NCBI RefSeq assembly: GCF_011769525.1
Contig: NZ_CP050440.1
Coordinates: 5,643,501-5,707,500 of the forward strand
DNA from: Tolypothrix sp. PCC 7910
Lineage (GTDB): Bacteria > Cyanobacteriota > Cyanobacteriia > Cyanobacteriales > Nostocaceae
Direction: 5' to 3'
Length of the DNA stretch: 64,000 nucleotides
The position numbers and the translations under genes are program-made. Positions 9,326 to 19,603 of this stretch are shown here, in pieces (the first letter of the stretch is position 1; each line of letters starts with the position of its first letter). Under the pieces are notes generated by a model. That model saw only the letters and a program-made list of their open reading frames with translations. It had not been told where the DNA came from and did not search any database.

Positions 9326-9739
9326 CTAATTGAACAATTCTAAAGCCTTAGCAAATATAGGTACGTCTATTCTAGTTTGGAGAATTAATTTTACTAAAGT
9401 AATCAAATCCCAATTAGGTTGGACATCGTTCTCAATTGTTTTACTAGCTGCATAAAAGCTGACATCGTTGCAATTCAGTTCATTAGTAGTACCAGTTTGT
9501 AATTGCCCTTTTTGATAGTCCCAAGAAACTGATTTACCACGTAAAGTAAATTGAAACCATAATATGTGATCATCTTTTAATTCAAAGAAAACATCTAAGT
9601 ATGGTTCCTCTCCTTGGAACCACATTCGTGTCATCCCTGGTTGCTGGCATTTTTTGAGTAGACTTGGCTCAATTTCTCGCAATGATGCACCTAGTGCAAT
9701 AATTTCGTCTTTATTTAATAGGTAATTTTTTTGAGGCAT
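9326..9739 (-). CDS. hypothetical protein, 137 aa
   Basis: Not recognised. It is a soluble, mixed-charge protein with alternating beta-like stretches (MWFQGEEPYLDVFFEL, ILWFQFTLRGKSVSW), so probably a small beta-rich fold. No signal peptide or membrane segment. It begins MPQKNYLLNKDEI at an ATG and ends 49 bp after mgtC in convergent orientation. Codon use and HIP1-poor AT content resemble the neighbouring spacers more than the core genes. It is likely real because of length and a clean start, but no function follows. Confidence 0.55.
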   Translation of the reverse strand: MPQKNYLLNKDEIIALGASLREIEPSLLKKCQQPGMTRMWFQGEEPYLDVFFELKDDHILWFQFTLRGKSVSWDYQKGQLQTGTTNELNCNDVSFYAASKTIENDVQPNWDLITLVKLILQTRIDVPIFAKALELFN

Positions 9740-10018
9740 ATGTAATATTTAATGTATGTTTATAAGTTTGTTCTCTATTTAAGTGAAAGGTGATAAAATT
9801 TTTTACAAACAAAATCCAATTACTTTTAAGTAATACTAAATAACTTAAGTAGAAAATATAAAAAATTAAGTTTGATTAATAAGATAATTTTGTTAAAATT
9901 GGTATTTTTTAGTTTAAAATAACATTCAGAAAAATTTCCAATTTTTCCGGATAACACCCTTATTGATATTCTGAGTATTTTGATAAGCTGATGAAGCTTC
10001 ACACTTTATTATGTTGGC

Positions 10019-11152
10019 TTAGTAAAGCGGATTTGGCAATGATATTTCTCCGGCTTTTACCAATAGAATTTGGGATGAATTCAACCACTGTGAGTCAAAA
10101 GAACCAAGGTGAGTTGTGGTAATTAAAGTTTGAAACCTGTCTTGAATCGCATCTAGTAACTGATTTTGGCGATATAAGTCTAGCTCTGCTAAAACGTCAT
10201 CCAATAAGAGCAGAGGTGGTTCGCCAACAACTTCTTCAATTAGTTGTAACTCGGCTAATTTCAGAGCTAGTACTAGGGTGCGCTGCTGACCTTGAGAACC
10301 ATATTGACGCGCGGGTGTTTGGTTAATAATTAATTCTACTTCGTCGCGATGAGGGCCAACAAGGGTAGTGCCCTGGCGTTGTTCTGCAATAGTTCGCTGC
10401 TGAATTTTGTCTAAGAAAGCTTGTTGTACTTCTTGGGGATAATTTTCTCCCAAGGGAACATTGGGTGCATATTTAATTTGCAGTTCTTCCGTACTACCAC
10501 TGATGCTGGCGTGCCAATTAGTCGCAATTGGTGCTAGCCTTTGTAGCGCTCGTTCACGTCGTCTAATCACGCGTGTACCTGTGGTAGCTAACTGAGCATC
10601 CCAGACAGCCAATTGTTCTAACTGCTGGCTACTGAGTGCTGAATCTTGAGTCTGTTTTAAAAATGCATTGCGTTGTCGCAAAACCTGATTGTACTGCTGC
10701 AAAATGTGAGCATATACAGGTTCGAGTTGAATTAATAAAGTGTCTAGCCAACTACGACGGCCTTCTGGGCCGCCACGTACCAAGTCTAAATCTAAGCTAG
10801 AAAACTCTACAGCATTCAAAACACCAAGAAAATCCATTTGGCGACGCACAATTTCACTATTGAGCGCCACTGTACGCCGTCCATTGCGGCGCAGAGTTAA
10901 AGTCAAGTCACTAATACTAGATTTGCGCTCTAGAGAAGCATTAATTTGGGCGATCGCTTCTCCTTCTTGAACTAAATCGCGATCGCGGGCCATACGATGC
11001 GATCGCAATGTTGCTAATAACTCCACCGCCTCCAACAAATTTGACTTTCCCTGAGCATTATTGCCTACCAAAATTGTCTTGGCAGCCGTAAATTCCACTT
11101 TCTGGTCTTTGTAATTACGAAATTGTCTCAGGTGAATGGATTGGAGAAACAT
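10019..11152 (-). CDS. recF: DNA replication and repair protein RecF
   Basis: 377 aa, typical length. RecF is an SMC-like ATPase that helps load RecA on gapped DNA through RecOR. Seen: an N-terminal FLQSIHLRQFRNYK followed by P-loop GNNAQGKSNLLEAV (about residues 31-44), the ABC-type signature region YGSQGQQRTLVLALKLAEL (about 285-303) and Walker B LLLLDDVLAELD (about 316-327). Oriented away from the ATPase gene across a short repeat-filled gap. In this organism recF is not next to dnaA/dnaN, which is usual for cyanobacteria. Confidence 0.96.
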   Translation of the reverse strand: MFLQSIHLRQFRNYKDQKVEFTAAKTILVGNNAQGKSNLLEAVELLATLRSHRMARDRDLVQEGEAIAQINASLERKSSISDLTLTLRRNGRRTVALNSEIVRRQMDFLGVLNAVEFSSLDLDLVRGGPEGRRSWLDTLLIQLEPVYAHILQQYNQVLRQRNAFLKQTQDSALSSQQLEQLAVWDAQLATTGTRVIRRRERALQRLAPIATNWHASISGSTEELQIKYAPNVPLGENYPQEVQQAFLDKIQQRTIAEQRQGTTLVGPHRDEVELIINQTPARQYGSQGQQRTLVLALKLAELQLIEEVVGEPPLLLLDDVLAELDLYRQNQLLDAIQDRFQTLITTTHLGSFDSQWLNSSQILLVKAGEISLPNPLY

Positions 11153-11161
11153 AGTGGAGAG

Positions 11162-11232
11162 ATGAGATAGCAGGGAGCAGAGGGAGCAGAGGGAGCAGGG
11201 GAAGCAGAGGGAGCAGAGGGAGCAGGGGGAGC
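11162..11232. repeat. G/A-rich simple tandem repeat (agcagaggg)
   Basis: Repeats of agcagaggg / agcagggga with about 9-bp spacing, followed to about 11310 by pyrimidine-rich sequence. No gene. Confidence 0.75.
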
Positions 11233-11314
11233 GTTTTCTCTTCCTTCCCTTTTTTTCCCTTCCTTCTCATTTCCTCCTCATCCTCTTCCTCCCCCTCATC
11301 TTCCTCATCCCTAA

Positions 11315-14173
11315 TTACACGGTCTTTTTGCCCATGAATCGGAAGAATAGCTTCTCCAATTCCACCCAGACAAACATTAAGGCACTAAAACCAATACAAA
11401 TAGCTAATTCTGTACCATTGATATAGTGAGTACCAAAGAAAGCTCGCAGGGGTGGAACGTAAACTAGCATGAGTTGCAAAATAGTGGTAACCACCACAGC
11501 ACCCAACACAAATTTATTGGAGAGGGGATTCATCTCTATAGTGAGTTGGTTATTTGAGCGAATAGCTATGGCATGACCCATTTGGGCAATACACAGGGTA
11601 GTGAATACCATTGTTTTCCAAGCTTCAGGATTGCCTTGATAACCTGCTGCATGGGTATGGTTGTAAGCCCAAGCCATTAAAGCAATAGAAATAATCGCAA
11701 AGACAATCCCAATGCGAACCATGTAAGAACCCAATCCCCTAGCAAAGATACTTTCGCGGGGGCTGAAGGGTGGACGTTTCATCACATCTGGTTCTGGGGG
11801 TTCCACAGCTAATGCTAGGGCTGGTAAACCGTCTGTTACCAAGTTCATCCACAGAATTTGTAAAGGTGTTAGAGGAACACCGCCCAAACCGATTAAAGGT
11901 GCAGCAGCAATTGTCAGTACTTCACCGATGTTACTGCCCAGGATGTATTTAATAAAGCGGCGAATGTTGGTGTAAACTACTCTACCTTCTTTGGTGGCGG
12001 AAACGATGGTGGCAAAGTTGTCATCTAGCAGTACCATGTCGCTAGCTTCTTTACTCACATCTGTACCAGTAATCCCCATTGCAATTCCAATGTCAGCTTG
12101 TTTCAAGGCGGGAGCATCATTGACACCATCTCCTGTCATCGCCACAAATCTACCACGGCGTTGCAGAGCTTTGACAATTCGCAATTTGTGTTCTGGGGAA
12201 ACACGCGCATAAATGCTGACTAAATCTACATTTTGCTCCAGTTCCTCATCGCTCATGCGCTGTAATTCTTGCCCTGTAAGCACACGCGCGCCTTCTTCTG
12301 CTATGCCCAAATCAGCCGCGATCGCTTTGGCTGTTAATTGGTGGTCACCTGTAATCATCACTGGGCGAATCCCAGCTTCCCGGCATTCTTGCACTGCAGA
12401 TCTGACTTCTGGGCGTGGTGCATCTAGCATCCCCACTAGTCCCAGCCACACCAAATCTTTTTCTGAGGATTCATCTGAACCTTCTGGGGGAATTTCTGCC
12501 CAAGGTTTGTAAGCAAAACCTAGTACCCGTAACCCCTTACTCGCCATTTGGTCGTTTTCTGCTAGAACTTTTTGGCGTTGTGCTTCTGTTAAGGGAGCTG
12601 AGTTTCTACCCAGATACATTTGACTACAACGCGCCAAAATTAACTCTGGGGAACCTTTGGTAAACATTAAATAATTTTCGGATTGCAGAAAACCTGCGAT
12701 CGCTGGATCAATTCCTGTACCGGAAGCATCTCCTGTGGCAACTGCCTCAACCTGAGTAATTACACTCATCCGCTTCCGTTCTGAGGAAAAGGGAAATTCG
12801 CTTACTCTGGGTAATTTACTTTCCCATTGGTCTTTTTCAATACCAGCTTTTCCCGCTAAGGTCATTAATGCGCCTTCGGTGGGGTCGCCCAAAATTGCCC
12901 ATTCGCCTTGTTCTTTTTGCAGTACTGAATCATTACAAACAGCACAAGCCACTAGCAAAGCGGAGATTTCTGGATATTCATCTACAGAAATTGTTTGTCC
13001 GTTTAATTGAAAATCCCCTGTGGGCGCGTAACCTTGTCCTGTAACCCGGAAAATAGCATTATTTGTATAAACTGATTGCACGACCATTTTGTTCTGAGTC
13101 AGTGTACCGGTTTTATCAGAACAAATTGTGGTGACTGAACCCAAAGTTTCCACAGCTGGAAGTTTACGAATCAAGGCATTTTGCTTGACCATCCGCTGGG
13201 TTCCCAATGCCAAAGTAACAGTGATTACGGCTGGTAAACCTTCAGGAACCACAGCCACCGCCATACTTAAAGACACTTCTAAGAGTTCTTGTAAGTTGCT
13301 AAAACCTCTGGCCTGGATGATACCGCCAATGACAACAATAGCGACCAGGATTAAAGAACCACTCACAAGGACATTGCCTAGTTGCGTCATCCGCTGTTGC
13401 AGAGGCGTTGGTTCACTTTCCACTGACTGTAACAAAGTAGCAATTTTGCCTAACTCTGTTTTCATCCCAGTGCCAGTAACTAGAACCTTGCCTCGTCCTT
13501 GAACAACCTCGGTTCCTTGATAGACGACATTGATGCGATCGCCTAATCCTGTTTCTTCCGGTAATTGTAATGTAGCTTGTTTATTAACAGCTTCGGCTTC
13601 GCCTGTGAGCGCCGATTCTCGCACTTGTAAATTAGATTGTTCAATTAAGCGTCCATCTGCGGCTATCTGTACCCCAGCTTCCAGCAGCATCACATCCCCA
13701 GGAACGATTTCCTTAGCAGCGACATCCAAAAGTTTGCGATCGCGGATGACTCGCACTAAGGGAGAGGAGAGTTTTTTCAAGGCTGCGAGGGCTTTTTCGG
13801 CACGGCTTTCTTGCACATAGCCGAGGATACCATTGAGGATGACAATCGCCATAATCGCGATCGTATCTTTAAACGGCACTTCCCCAGGCTTGAGGTTACC
13901 TCCTTGCCAAGCCACGAGGTCTAAAACCCCAGAAATGATAGCTACAGCAATCAGCATCAACAACATAATGTTCTTGAACTGATCTAGCAGAATCTCCCAA
14001 GTGCTACGGCCACCATGTTCTTCTAGTTCATTGGGGCCATATTTGTGCAACCGTTGTTCCACTTCTTGGGGTGTCAAGCCACTGTCTGCATTACTATCAA
14101 GCAGTTCGAGCGCTTTTTCAACTTCTAAACTATGCCAAACGGCGGCACTTTCAGGCAGAGAATTAGCAGACAT
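11315..14173 (-). CDS. calcium-transporting P-type ATPase (P2A, PacL/SERCA-like)
   Basis: 952 aa from the ATG at 14173 (a GTG directly before it is also possible). P2A ATPases export Ca2+ from the cytoplasm by an aspartyl-phosphate cycle. Seen in order: cation-ATPase N-terminal domain ([32 protein letters not shown]), actuator loop LTGEAEAV, M4 VVPEGLP, phosphorylation site DKTGTLT (Asp near 353), nucleotide-binding KGSPE, hinge [12 protein letters not shown] and M6 [18 protein letters not shown], whose Asn, Thr and Asp match Ca2+ ligands of SERCA. Ten membrane helices are expected. Single gene. Substrate assignment to Ca2+ follows from the M4/M6 residues. Confidence 0.93.
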   Translation of the reverse strand: MSANSLPESAAVWHSLEVEKALELLDSNADSGLTPQEVEQRLHKYGPNELEEHGGRSTWEILLDQFKNIMLLMLIAVAIISGVLDLVAWQGGNLKPGEVPFKDTIAIMAIVILNGILGYVQESRAEKALAALKKLSSPLVRVIRDRKLLDVAAKEIVPGDVMLLEAGVQIAADGRLIEQSNLQVRESALTGEAEAVNKQATLQLPEETGLGDRINVVYQGTEVVQGRGKVLVTGTGMKTELGKIATLLQSVESEPTPLQQRMTQLGNVLVSGSLILVAIVVIGGIIQARGFSNLQELLEVSLSMAVAVVPEGLPAVITVTLALGTQRMVKQNALIRKLPAVETLGSVTTICSDKTGTLTQNKMVVQSVYTNNAIFRVTGQGYAPTGDFQLNGQTISVDEYPEISALLVACAVCNDSVLQKEQGEWAILGDPTEGALMTLAGKAGIEKDQWESKLPRVSEFPFSSERKRMSVITQVEAVATGDASGTGIDPAIAGFLQSENYLMFTKGSPELILARCSQMYLGRNSAPLTEAQRQKVLAENDQMASKGLRVLGFAYKPWAEIPPEGSDESSEKDLVWLGLVGMLDAPRPEVRSAVQECREAGIRPVMITGDHQLTAKAIAADLGIAEEGARVLTGQELQRMSDEELEQNVDLVSIYARVSPEHKLRIVKALQRRGRFVAMTGDGVNDAPALKQADIGIAMGITGTDVSKEASDMVLLDDNFATIVSATKEGRVVYTNIRRFIKYILGSNIGEVLTIAAAPLIGLGGVPLTPLQILWMNLVTDGLPALALAVEPPEPDVMKRPPFSPRESIFARGLGSYMVRIGIVFAIISIALMAWAYNHTHAAGYQGNPEAWKTMVFTTLCIAQMGHAIAIRSNNQLTIEMNPLSNKFVLGAVVVTTILQLMLVYVPPLRAFFGTHYINGTELAICIGFSALMFVWVELEKLFFRFMGKKTV

Positions 14174-14599
14174 CACGTAAGTTACAGGAAAAGGTTACAA
14201 AATTCGATCATAATTTAGTGATGGCTGGAAAACCATCCACTAAAGTTACATAAAGGCTCTCGCCAGTTTGTATCAGTTCAGTTTAGATGTGATTCCTGAC
14301 ATTTGTCACCTGAAGGCTGAAGTATGAGGTATGAAGTATTAAGGTAAGTCACGATACAAGTTGTACAGCAGCTAAAAATCTGCTGAATTCGGTTGAGCTT
14401 TCTTGCCCAAATAAATTTTGCCAGTTCGTACTCCTGGAAATTCTGACTCCAAATTTCCTCCTTCATTCTTTTTTTATGTGTTATTTCCTAGGTCAGAGTT
14501 TTTTGGAACACATTGCACTGATAATTATAAGCAGCACCAGTCTGAAACTTGGTCACATGGGATGTACCACAATTTATTCTAGGCGTGCTAAACGGTTAA
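14174..14599. other. divergent intergenic region
   Basis: Lies between the divergent Ca2+-ATPase and transglutaminase genes and should hold both promoters. I could not identify convincing -35/-10 pairs. A 62-codon minus-strand frame at 14278-14466 looks non-coding. Confidence 0.45.
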
Positions 14600-16285
14600 A
14601 TGAATATGCTTAATATGAGTTTTGCCCTCCCCAGTATGACCGTTAGTCAGATGTTTGGTCAAAGAACAATTCGACCGTTAACTGCTGCCGCCTTGGGTGG
14701 CATTGCTTTTATTCAAGATAGACTTATTGCCATTGATACTGTTAAAGGGCATCTGCTAGAGATTGACCCAATATCTGATAACAGTAAAATACTGAATCCG
14801 CATCAAGTGAAGGAATTTACTGATGTCACAGGTATAGCCGTTTGGGAAGATACCCTGTGGGTAACCCGTGGCAATACTGTTTATCGCTGCCAATTCAATG
14901 CTTTAGGGTTAGAGCATTTTGTGACATTGCCTTATGCGGCTGAGGGTATTGCTGTTTGGGAATCTACAGTCTATATCAGCTGCCAAAAGCTAGGCTATAT
15001 CTTGATTTATGAATCCGATAGCCGCAAAGAAATCACCAGATTTTATGCCCCAGGTGTAGGACGAGAAAATTTAACAGTCAGTCAAGATACTTTGTGGGTG
15101 AGCGATCGCACAGAGCAAACAGTCTATTCTATGGATCGGGCAACGGGAGACATTCAATTTAGTGTGCTCACACCCTTTGACTCGCCTACAGGCATCGCAG
15201 TACATAAAGATGGTGAAACAGGCAAAGAAAGTCTTTATGTAGCCTACGCCTCAGAGGAGCCTTATATCCGGGATAATCCTAATGCTGATCCCAATCATGA
15301 ACTAACATACCGCGATCGCACTTTTATTCATCCCCTGTATTATCATTACGAACCAGAGAAACGCTACGCCCTCTCTAATGGCTACCTGATTGAAATGTCC
15401 TATGCTGAGGAAATTGCTCCCTTAGAAGAGGTATATCTCACAGACTTAGAGTGGCGGATTGCTTTACCATCCGAAACCGAACGCCAAAAAGTTAAACACG
15501 TTGAACCCATTGGGCTACCCTTTACAGAAGAAGTCATTGATGGGCAACGGGTAGCAATATTTAAATTTGATACCCTCACTCCTGGAGAACGCCATATCTT
15601 TGGCTGGAAAGCTACTTTAGAAGTGCGCGGTATTAAGTATCGCATTACACCAAAAGATGTCGAGGATGTCCCCCCACTTACCCCAGAATTTGCTAGCCGC
15701 TATCTGGTAGATGATGATGAGTTAGCAATGGAAACGAGCATTGTCCGCCGGGCTGCACGCGATGCAGTTGGTTCGGAAACTAATCTACTGCGGAAGATGT
15801 ATAGCATCCGTAATTATGTCTACGATGAATTATCATATGGTATTAAACCATACATTGATACGCCGGACGTGGTTTTAGAACGGGGTGTAGGTTCCTGTGG
15901 CGAATATGTAGGTGTATTGCTGGCTTTGTGTCGATTGAACGGCATTCCCTGCCGCACAGTTGGTAGATACAAATGCCCACCAAATGGAGAATTGCAAGGT
16001 ATACCCCTGCAACCAGACTTTAACCATGTGTGGTTAGAATTCTACATTCCTAATTTCGGTTGGTTGCCAATGGAATCTAACCCTGATGATATCGGTAACG
16101 CTGGCCCCTATCCCACCCGTTTTTTCATGGGCTTATGTTGGTATCACATTGAAATTGGCAAAGGAGTTTCTTTTGAAACCATCAGCAGCCAAGGCGTGCG
16201 TCTTACCAAAGAAGATATTCCCCTAGGCGACCTGGCAATAAATCACATCAGATTTACAATTCTTAAAGAATTACCACCTTTCTAA
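14600..16285 (+). CDS. beta-propeller-like plus transglutaminase-like domain protein
   Basis: 561 aa. Residues about 25-240 hold repeated strands of the type GIAVWEDTLWVTRG / GIAVWESTVYIS / LTVSQDTLWVSDR, suggesting an NHL/SGL-type propeller. Residues about 380-510 are a transglutaminase-like (papain-fold) domain: Cys in GVGSCGEY near 433, His in FNHVW near 476 and Asp in SNPDD near 495 form the expected triad. No signal peptide is evident despite a hydrophobic-looking start, so location is unclear. Such domains act as proteases or amide-cleaving enzymes; the substrate is unknown. The ATG at 14600 is used, and a second in-frame Met lies two codons on. Confidence 0.82.
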   Translation: MNMLNMSFALPSMTVSQMFGQRTIRPLTAAALGGIAFIQDRLIAIDTVKGHLLEIDPISDNSKILNPHQVKEFTDVTGIAVWEDTLWVTRGNTVYRCQFNALGLEHFVTLPYAAEGIAVWESTVYISCQKLGYILIYESDSRKEITRFYAPGVGRENLTVSQDTLWVSDRTEQTVYSMDRATGDIQFSVLTPFDSPTGIAVHKDGETGKESLYVAYASEEPYIRDNPNADPNHELTYRDRTFIHPLYYHYEPEKRYALSNGYLIEMSYAEEIAPLEEVYLTDLEWRIALPSETERQKVKHVEPIGLPFTEEVIDGQRVAIFKFDTLTPGERHIFGWKATLEVRGIKYRITPKDVEDVPPLTPEFASRYLVDDDELAMETSIVRRAARDAVGSETNLLRKMYSIRNYVYDELSYGIKPYIDTPDVVLERGVGSCGEYVGVLLALCRLNGIPCRTVGRYKCPPNGELQGIPLQPDFNHVWLEFYIPNFGWLPMESNPDDIGNAGPYPTRFFMGLCWYHIEIGKGVSFETISSQGVRLTKEDIPLGDLAINHIRFTILKELPPF

Positions 16286-16294
16286 ACCTTGTAG

Positions 16295-16314
16295 AGACGC
16301 GATGAATCGCGTCT
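16295..16314. repeat. dispersed hairpin, copy 1 of 3
   Basis: AGACGCGATGAATCGCGTCT, a near-perfect palindrome just after the transglutaminase gene. Copies at 24895-24914 and 53203-53222 differ only in the central two or three bases. Confidence 0.85.
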
Positions 16315-16417
16315 GTTATTTATAGGAAAAAGCTAGGTTCAAACCCTCACCCCTGGTGGGCGAAAAAATCCTTATTTCTCAACGTAGGTAGAAACCCTAC
16401 AAGGGGGTGGCTGTTTT

Positions 16418-16450
16418 GAATTTTGAATTTTGAATTTTGAATTTTGAATT
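16418..16450. repeat. heptameric tandem repeat (gaatttt x4.7)
   Basis: Four full copies of gaatttt and a partial fifth, just beyond the 3' end of the nuclease-like gene. Confidence 0.9.
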
Positions 16451-16456
16451 GATTCA

Positions 16457-17311
16457 TCACCCATTCACCCTTAAAATCGGCATAGATTGAGACTTTGACT
16501 TGGGATGATCAGCAAAATCACATATAGAACTAAATGGACAATATCGACAGTGAGAACCAGGGTTAGGGGGAAATATTTTACTGAAATCTTTAGTTTCTTG
16601 GTGATATTTCTGTAAATCTTGCTGATGCTTTTGGGCAATACGTGCCAATTCAAATTCTAAAGATAATAATTCTTGATGAGTAATATGAATTAAGTCAGAT
16701 TTTTTACAAAGCTCTAAATTATAAAATGATGCGACAGCTTCTTGTTCAGGGTAAAGATAACGCGCAGCGAGAAGATAAACTAAAGCTTGTCGCTGGTCAA
16801 AAGCAGCTTTCCCAGTTTTAAAATCTAAAATATGTAAAGTGCGATCGCTGTCAATAAACACACAGTCCATTGCTGCGTATAACCGGAAGCAATAATCATC
16901 CTGGTCAATTAAAATAGGTTTGGGAAAGCCTTCGTCGCCGGGTGTTAATTGGATGATGTGTTTATTTAACAGCAACGGCGCATTATGATATTTTTTCAAA
17001 ATTTGCAGCACTCGCTGTTGAACTTCTTCAGAGGAGTGGCTTAATTGCAATAACTGAGCAACTTTTTCTACACCATCTGTTTGGCTTAACAAATGTCGAT
17101 GATGATGAAATTCATAAACGCCTTTTTGGGCTAGTATGCCAATCCTTTGGGGTGCAGTCGCCGTGGCTAACAGTGCTTTGACTTTTGGTTCATGCTGACG
17201 TGCTTTGACAAACCCCCGTCTCATCTGGCAATGCCAGCGTTCTTGCCCGGTAGCTGGGGCAACTAAAGACCAAAGGTGGTAACTGGCAAAAGGGCGATCA
17301 GGGATTGACAT
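16457..17311 (-). CDS. PD-(D/E)XK nuclease-like protein with Cas4/AddB-type Fe-S cysteines
   Basis: 284 aa from the ATG at 17311 (a TTG three codons upstream is the alternative). The core nuclease signature is seen at CVFIDSDRTLHILDFKTGK, where D and D-x-K give the metal-binding acid and lysine. Three clustered C-terminal Cys (CRYCPFSSIC, about residues 260-269) with an upstream Cys (WHCQ, near 30) match the four-Cys 4Fe-4S arrangement of Cas4 and AddB nucleases. There is no cas gene nearby, so a CRISPR role is not supported; single-strand exonuclease activity in repair is a reasonable inference. It diverges from the phosphohexomutase gene. Confidence 0.8.
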   Translation of the reverse strand: MSIPDRPFASYHLWSLVAPATGQERWHCQMRRGFVKARQHEPKVKALLATATAPQRIGILAQKGVYEFHHHRHLLSQTDGVEKVAQLLQLSHSSEEVQQRVLQILKKYHNAPLLLNKHIIQLTPGDEGFPKPILIDQDDYCFRLYAAMDCVFIDSDRTLHILDFKTGKAAFDQRQALVYLLAARYLYPEQEAVASFYNLELCKKSDLIHITHQELLSLEFELARIAQKHQQDLQKYHQETKDFSKIFPPNPGSHCRYCPFSSICDFADHPKSKSQSMPILRVNG

Positions 17312-17417
17312 TGCTAACAAGCAGTGAGAAAAATAACGGTGGGGATACTTGCGGACTACGCACGCTTTGCGGGAAGCTTCCTATAGTAAAGAAGTTGGAA
17401 GGGAGACAGTGGCAAAA

Positions 17418-18845
17418 ATGAGCGCTAGTAGCAAATCCAGCAAAATTCAATTTGGTACCGATGGTTGGCGAGGAATTATTGCCGATGACTTTACTTTTCC
17501 CAATGTGAGAAAAGTAACAAGGGCAATCGCTAGCTACTTAGAAACGGCCTATAGCAAAGACAGACCAGTTCTTGTTGCCTACGATACTCGATTTTTAGCT
17601 GACCAGTTTGCCCAGACAGCCGCCCAAGTCTTAGCTGACTTGGGTTGGACGGTAAAAGTAACAAATCGGGATTGCCCAACACCAGTAATTGCCTACAACG
17701 CCCGTCACCTAAATTCGGCGGGGGCGTTGATGTTTACTGCTAGCCATAATCCTGCGCCATACTGTGGGATAAAATATATCCCAGACTATGCTGGCCCTGC
17801 CACACCAGAGATTACTGATACTATTGTGGCAAATATAGAAAGTGCATCAGATGCACCGGCTAGTAGTAATCCATCGGGTTCTATTTCTATTTTCGATCCG
17901 AAACCAGATTATCTGCAATTTATCTACACCTTAATTGATGTAGATAAAATCAAAAGTGCCCAGTTAAAGGTAAAATACGATGCTTTGTATTCTACCTCTC
18001 GTGGCTATTTAGATGAAGTTTTGCAACAAAGTGGGGTGCAATTAGAAAGTTTCCACACTTGGCGCGATGTGTTGTTTGGCGGTGGAATGCCAGAACCCAA
18101 GGGAGAACAATTAGTTGAATTGATCGAAGCAGTACGCGCCGATCAAGCCGATTTGGGTTTAGCAACCGATGGCGATAGTGATCGCTTTGGGATTGTTGAT
18201 GAACAAGGTAATGTCCTCACCCCCAACACTGTGCTGCTAGTTTTAGCACGTCATTTAATTAAAAATAAAGGTAAAAGCGGTGCTATTGTCCGTACTGTAG
18301 CCACAACTCACTTGTTAGATAATTTTGCAGCTAAATACGGGCTGCCAATTTATGAAACTGCCGTAGGCTTTAAATACATTGGTGCAAAAATGCGGGAAAC
18401 CACTGTGTTAATTGGTGGTGAAGAATCTGGCGGTTTAAGCATAATCGGTCATATTCCCGAAAAAGATGGCGTTTTAGCCGATATGTTAGTAGCAGAAGCC
18501 ATCGCCTACGAAGGCAAACCCCTGAGTCAGTTAGTTAAAGAAGCGATCGCCGAAGCTGATGGCCCACTGTACAATAATCGTCTGGACTTGCACCTTACCG
18601 AAGCGCACAAAACTGCTGTCATCGACTCCTTTACCAAAAATCCCCCCTCAGAGGTAGCGGGAATTAAAGTGAAAGAAGTGGGACGTAAAGACGGAATTAA
18701 GCTGTATTTAGAAGAAGGTAGCTGGATATTGCTGCGTCCCTCCGGTACAGAACCCCTGGTGCGTGTTTATTTAGAAACTAACTCACCAGAAAAACTTACC
18801 CAAATCGCCCAAGAAATGGAAAGTGCGATCGCTAAACTAGAATAA
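17418..18845 (+). CDS. phosphoglucomutase/phosphomannomutase family enzyme
   Basis: 475 aa from the ATG at 17418; a GTG at 17409 is equally near the GGGAG at 17400-17405, and 23 further codons upstream are open but not family-like. Alpha-D-phosphohexomutases interconvert sugar-1- and sugar-6-phosphates through a phosphoserine. Seen: FGTDGWRG at the N-terminus, active-site TASHNP, Mg2+ loop DGDSDRFG, sugar-specificity loop GGEESGG and phosphate-binding RPSGTEPLVRVY near the C-terminus. All catalytic motifs are intact. Whether it acts on glucose, mannose or both cannot be told from these motifs. Confidence 0.92.
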   Translation: MSASSKSSKIQFGTDGWRGIIADDFTFPNVRKVTRAIASYLETAYSKDRPVLVAYDTRFLADQFAQTAAQVLADLGWTVKVTNRDCPTPVIAYNARHLNSAGALMFTASHNPAPYCGIKYIPDYAGPATPEITDTIVANIESASDAPASSNPSGSISIFDPKPDYLQFIYTLIDVDKIKSAQLKVKYDALYSTSRGYLDEVLQQSGVQLESFHTWRDVLFGGGMPEPKGEQLVELIEAVRADQADLGLATDGDSDRFGIVDEQGNVLTPNTVLLVLARHLIKNKGKSGAIVRTVATTHLLDNFAAKYGLPIYETAVGFKYIGAKMRETTVLIGGEESGGLSIIGHIPEKDGVLADMLVAEAIAYEGKPLSQLVKEAIAEADGPLYNNRLDLHLTEAHKTAVIDSFTKNPPSEVAGIKVKEVGRKDGIKLYLEEGSWILLRPSGTEPLVRVYLETNSPEKLTQIAQEMESAIAKLE

Positions 18846-18930
18846 GAGTTTTAACCGCCGATAAACGCAGGTGAACGCTGATAATTATTTGTGTTCCTCT
18901 GCGTTTAGCTTTGGTTTTATTGAATTTGTT

Positions 18931-19206
18931 ATGAAAAGTATTGCTAATTTGCTGATATCTGTAGTTATAGCTGTGTGGGTAATGGCGATCGCTATTCTCT
19001 CAGTGCAAAACGCTACTTTAGTATCTTTAAAGTTTTTGAGTTTGCGATCCATTCAAATACCAGTTGGTTTGGTACTGGCTTTTTGCGTTTGTGTCGGCTT
19101 AGTTGGGATAGCTATGCTGCAACCTTTATGGGGGCTAGCTGATAGGCGCGGTAATTCTCGTTCTGATGAGGATGCTGAGTTTTTTGTTGATGATGAAGAT
19201 TTTTAA
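18931..19206 (+). CDS. LapA/DUF1049 domain small membrane protein
   Basis: 91 aa from the ATG at 18931. The 20 upstream in-frame codons are translated repeat (the stretch 18852-18890 resembles repeats at 40788 and 48180), so the shorter start is preferred. Two hydrophobic segments (about residues 4-25 and 37-60) with QNATLVSLKFL between them fit the lipopolysaccharide-assembly A-like domain. The acidic tail DEDAEFFVDDEDF is cytoplasmic by the positive-inside rule. Function in cyanobacteria unknown. Confidence 0.75.
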   Translation: MKSIANLLISVVIAVWVMAIAILSVQNATLVSLKFLSLRSIQIPVGLVLAFCVCVGLVGIAMLQPLWGLADRRGNSRSDEDAEFFVDDEDF

Positions 19207-19413
19207 CGCATAGAAAAGCCCTCAGACCATAAGCCTGGGGCTATCAAAACAAAGCCTGCCGAACCATGCTATTAGAGTTTTGAGGAAGTGCGATGGCACC
19301 TACACCAGGCAAAACTTGCATTACAATTCGCCTAGATGATGAAATATTGGTATGGTTTCGTGAACAAGTTAACGCGGCAGGTGGGGGAAATTATCCATAC
19401 GTGTCAACTTAAC

Positions 19414-19583
19414 GCTTAACCTATAGCCCGACTAAGAATGAATTCCTAGTCTCATAGTAAAAGTCATCTCAAGATGACTAAAAATCCTTACAAATCTGTA
19501 GTCTAGTTCAGTAGACTTGACCTCTTAGACTTGGAATTCATTCCAAGGCGAGTATGAAAGCCTAGCAAATAAGCTATCTGTGT
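19414..19583. mobile_element. 170-bp fold-back (MITE/PATE-like) element inside the IS left end
   Basis: Flanked by CTTAAC on both sides (19408-19413, 19584-19589). Contains an 11-bp perfect inverted repeat, GAATGAATTCC (19436-19446) and GGAATTCATTC (19533-19543), extending with few mismatches into AGTCT. Two smaller hairpins lie between: AGTCATCTCAAGATGACT (19462-19479) and GTCTAGTTCAGTAGAC (19501-19516). It encodes no protein. The layout suits a non-autonomous element mobilised in trans; an IS200/IS605-derived element is possible because these use subterminal hairpins. Confidence 0.7.
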
Positions 19584-19603
19584 CTTAACCCTCTTTTGTC
19601 ACT

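Noticed and set aside
14278-14466. 62-codon minus-strand frame upstream of the transglutaminase gene
   Set aside because: No homology-like motifs, Cys/Ile-rich low-quality sequence, and it lies in a divergent promoter region.
16457-17311. Cas4 of a CRISPR system
   Set aside because: Motifs are Cas4/AddB-like, but no other cas gene or array lies in the window, so only a general nuclease call is supported.
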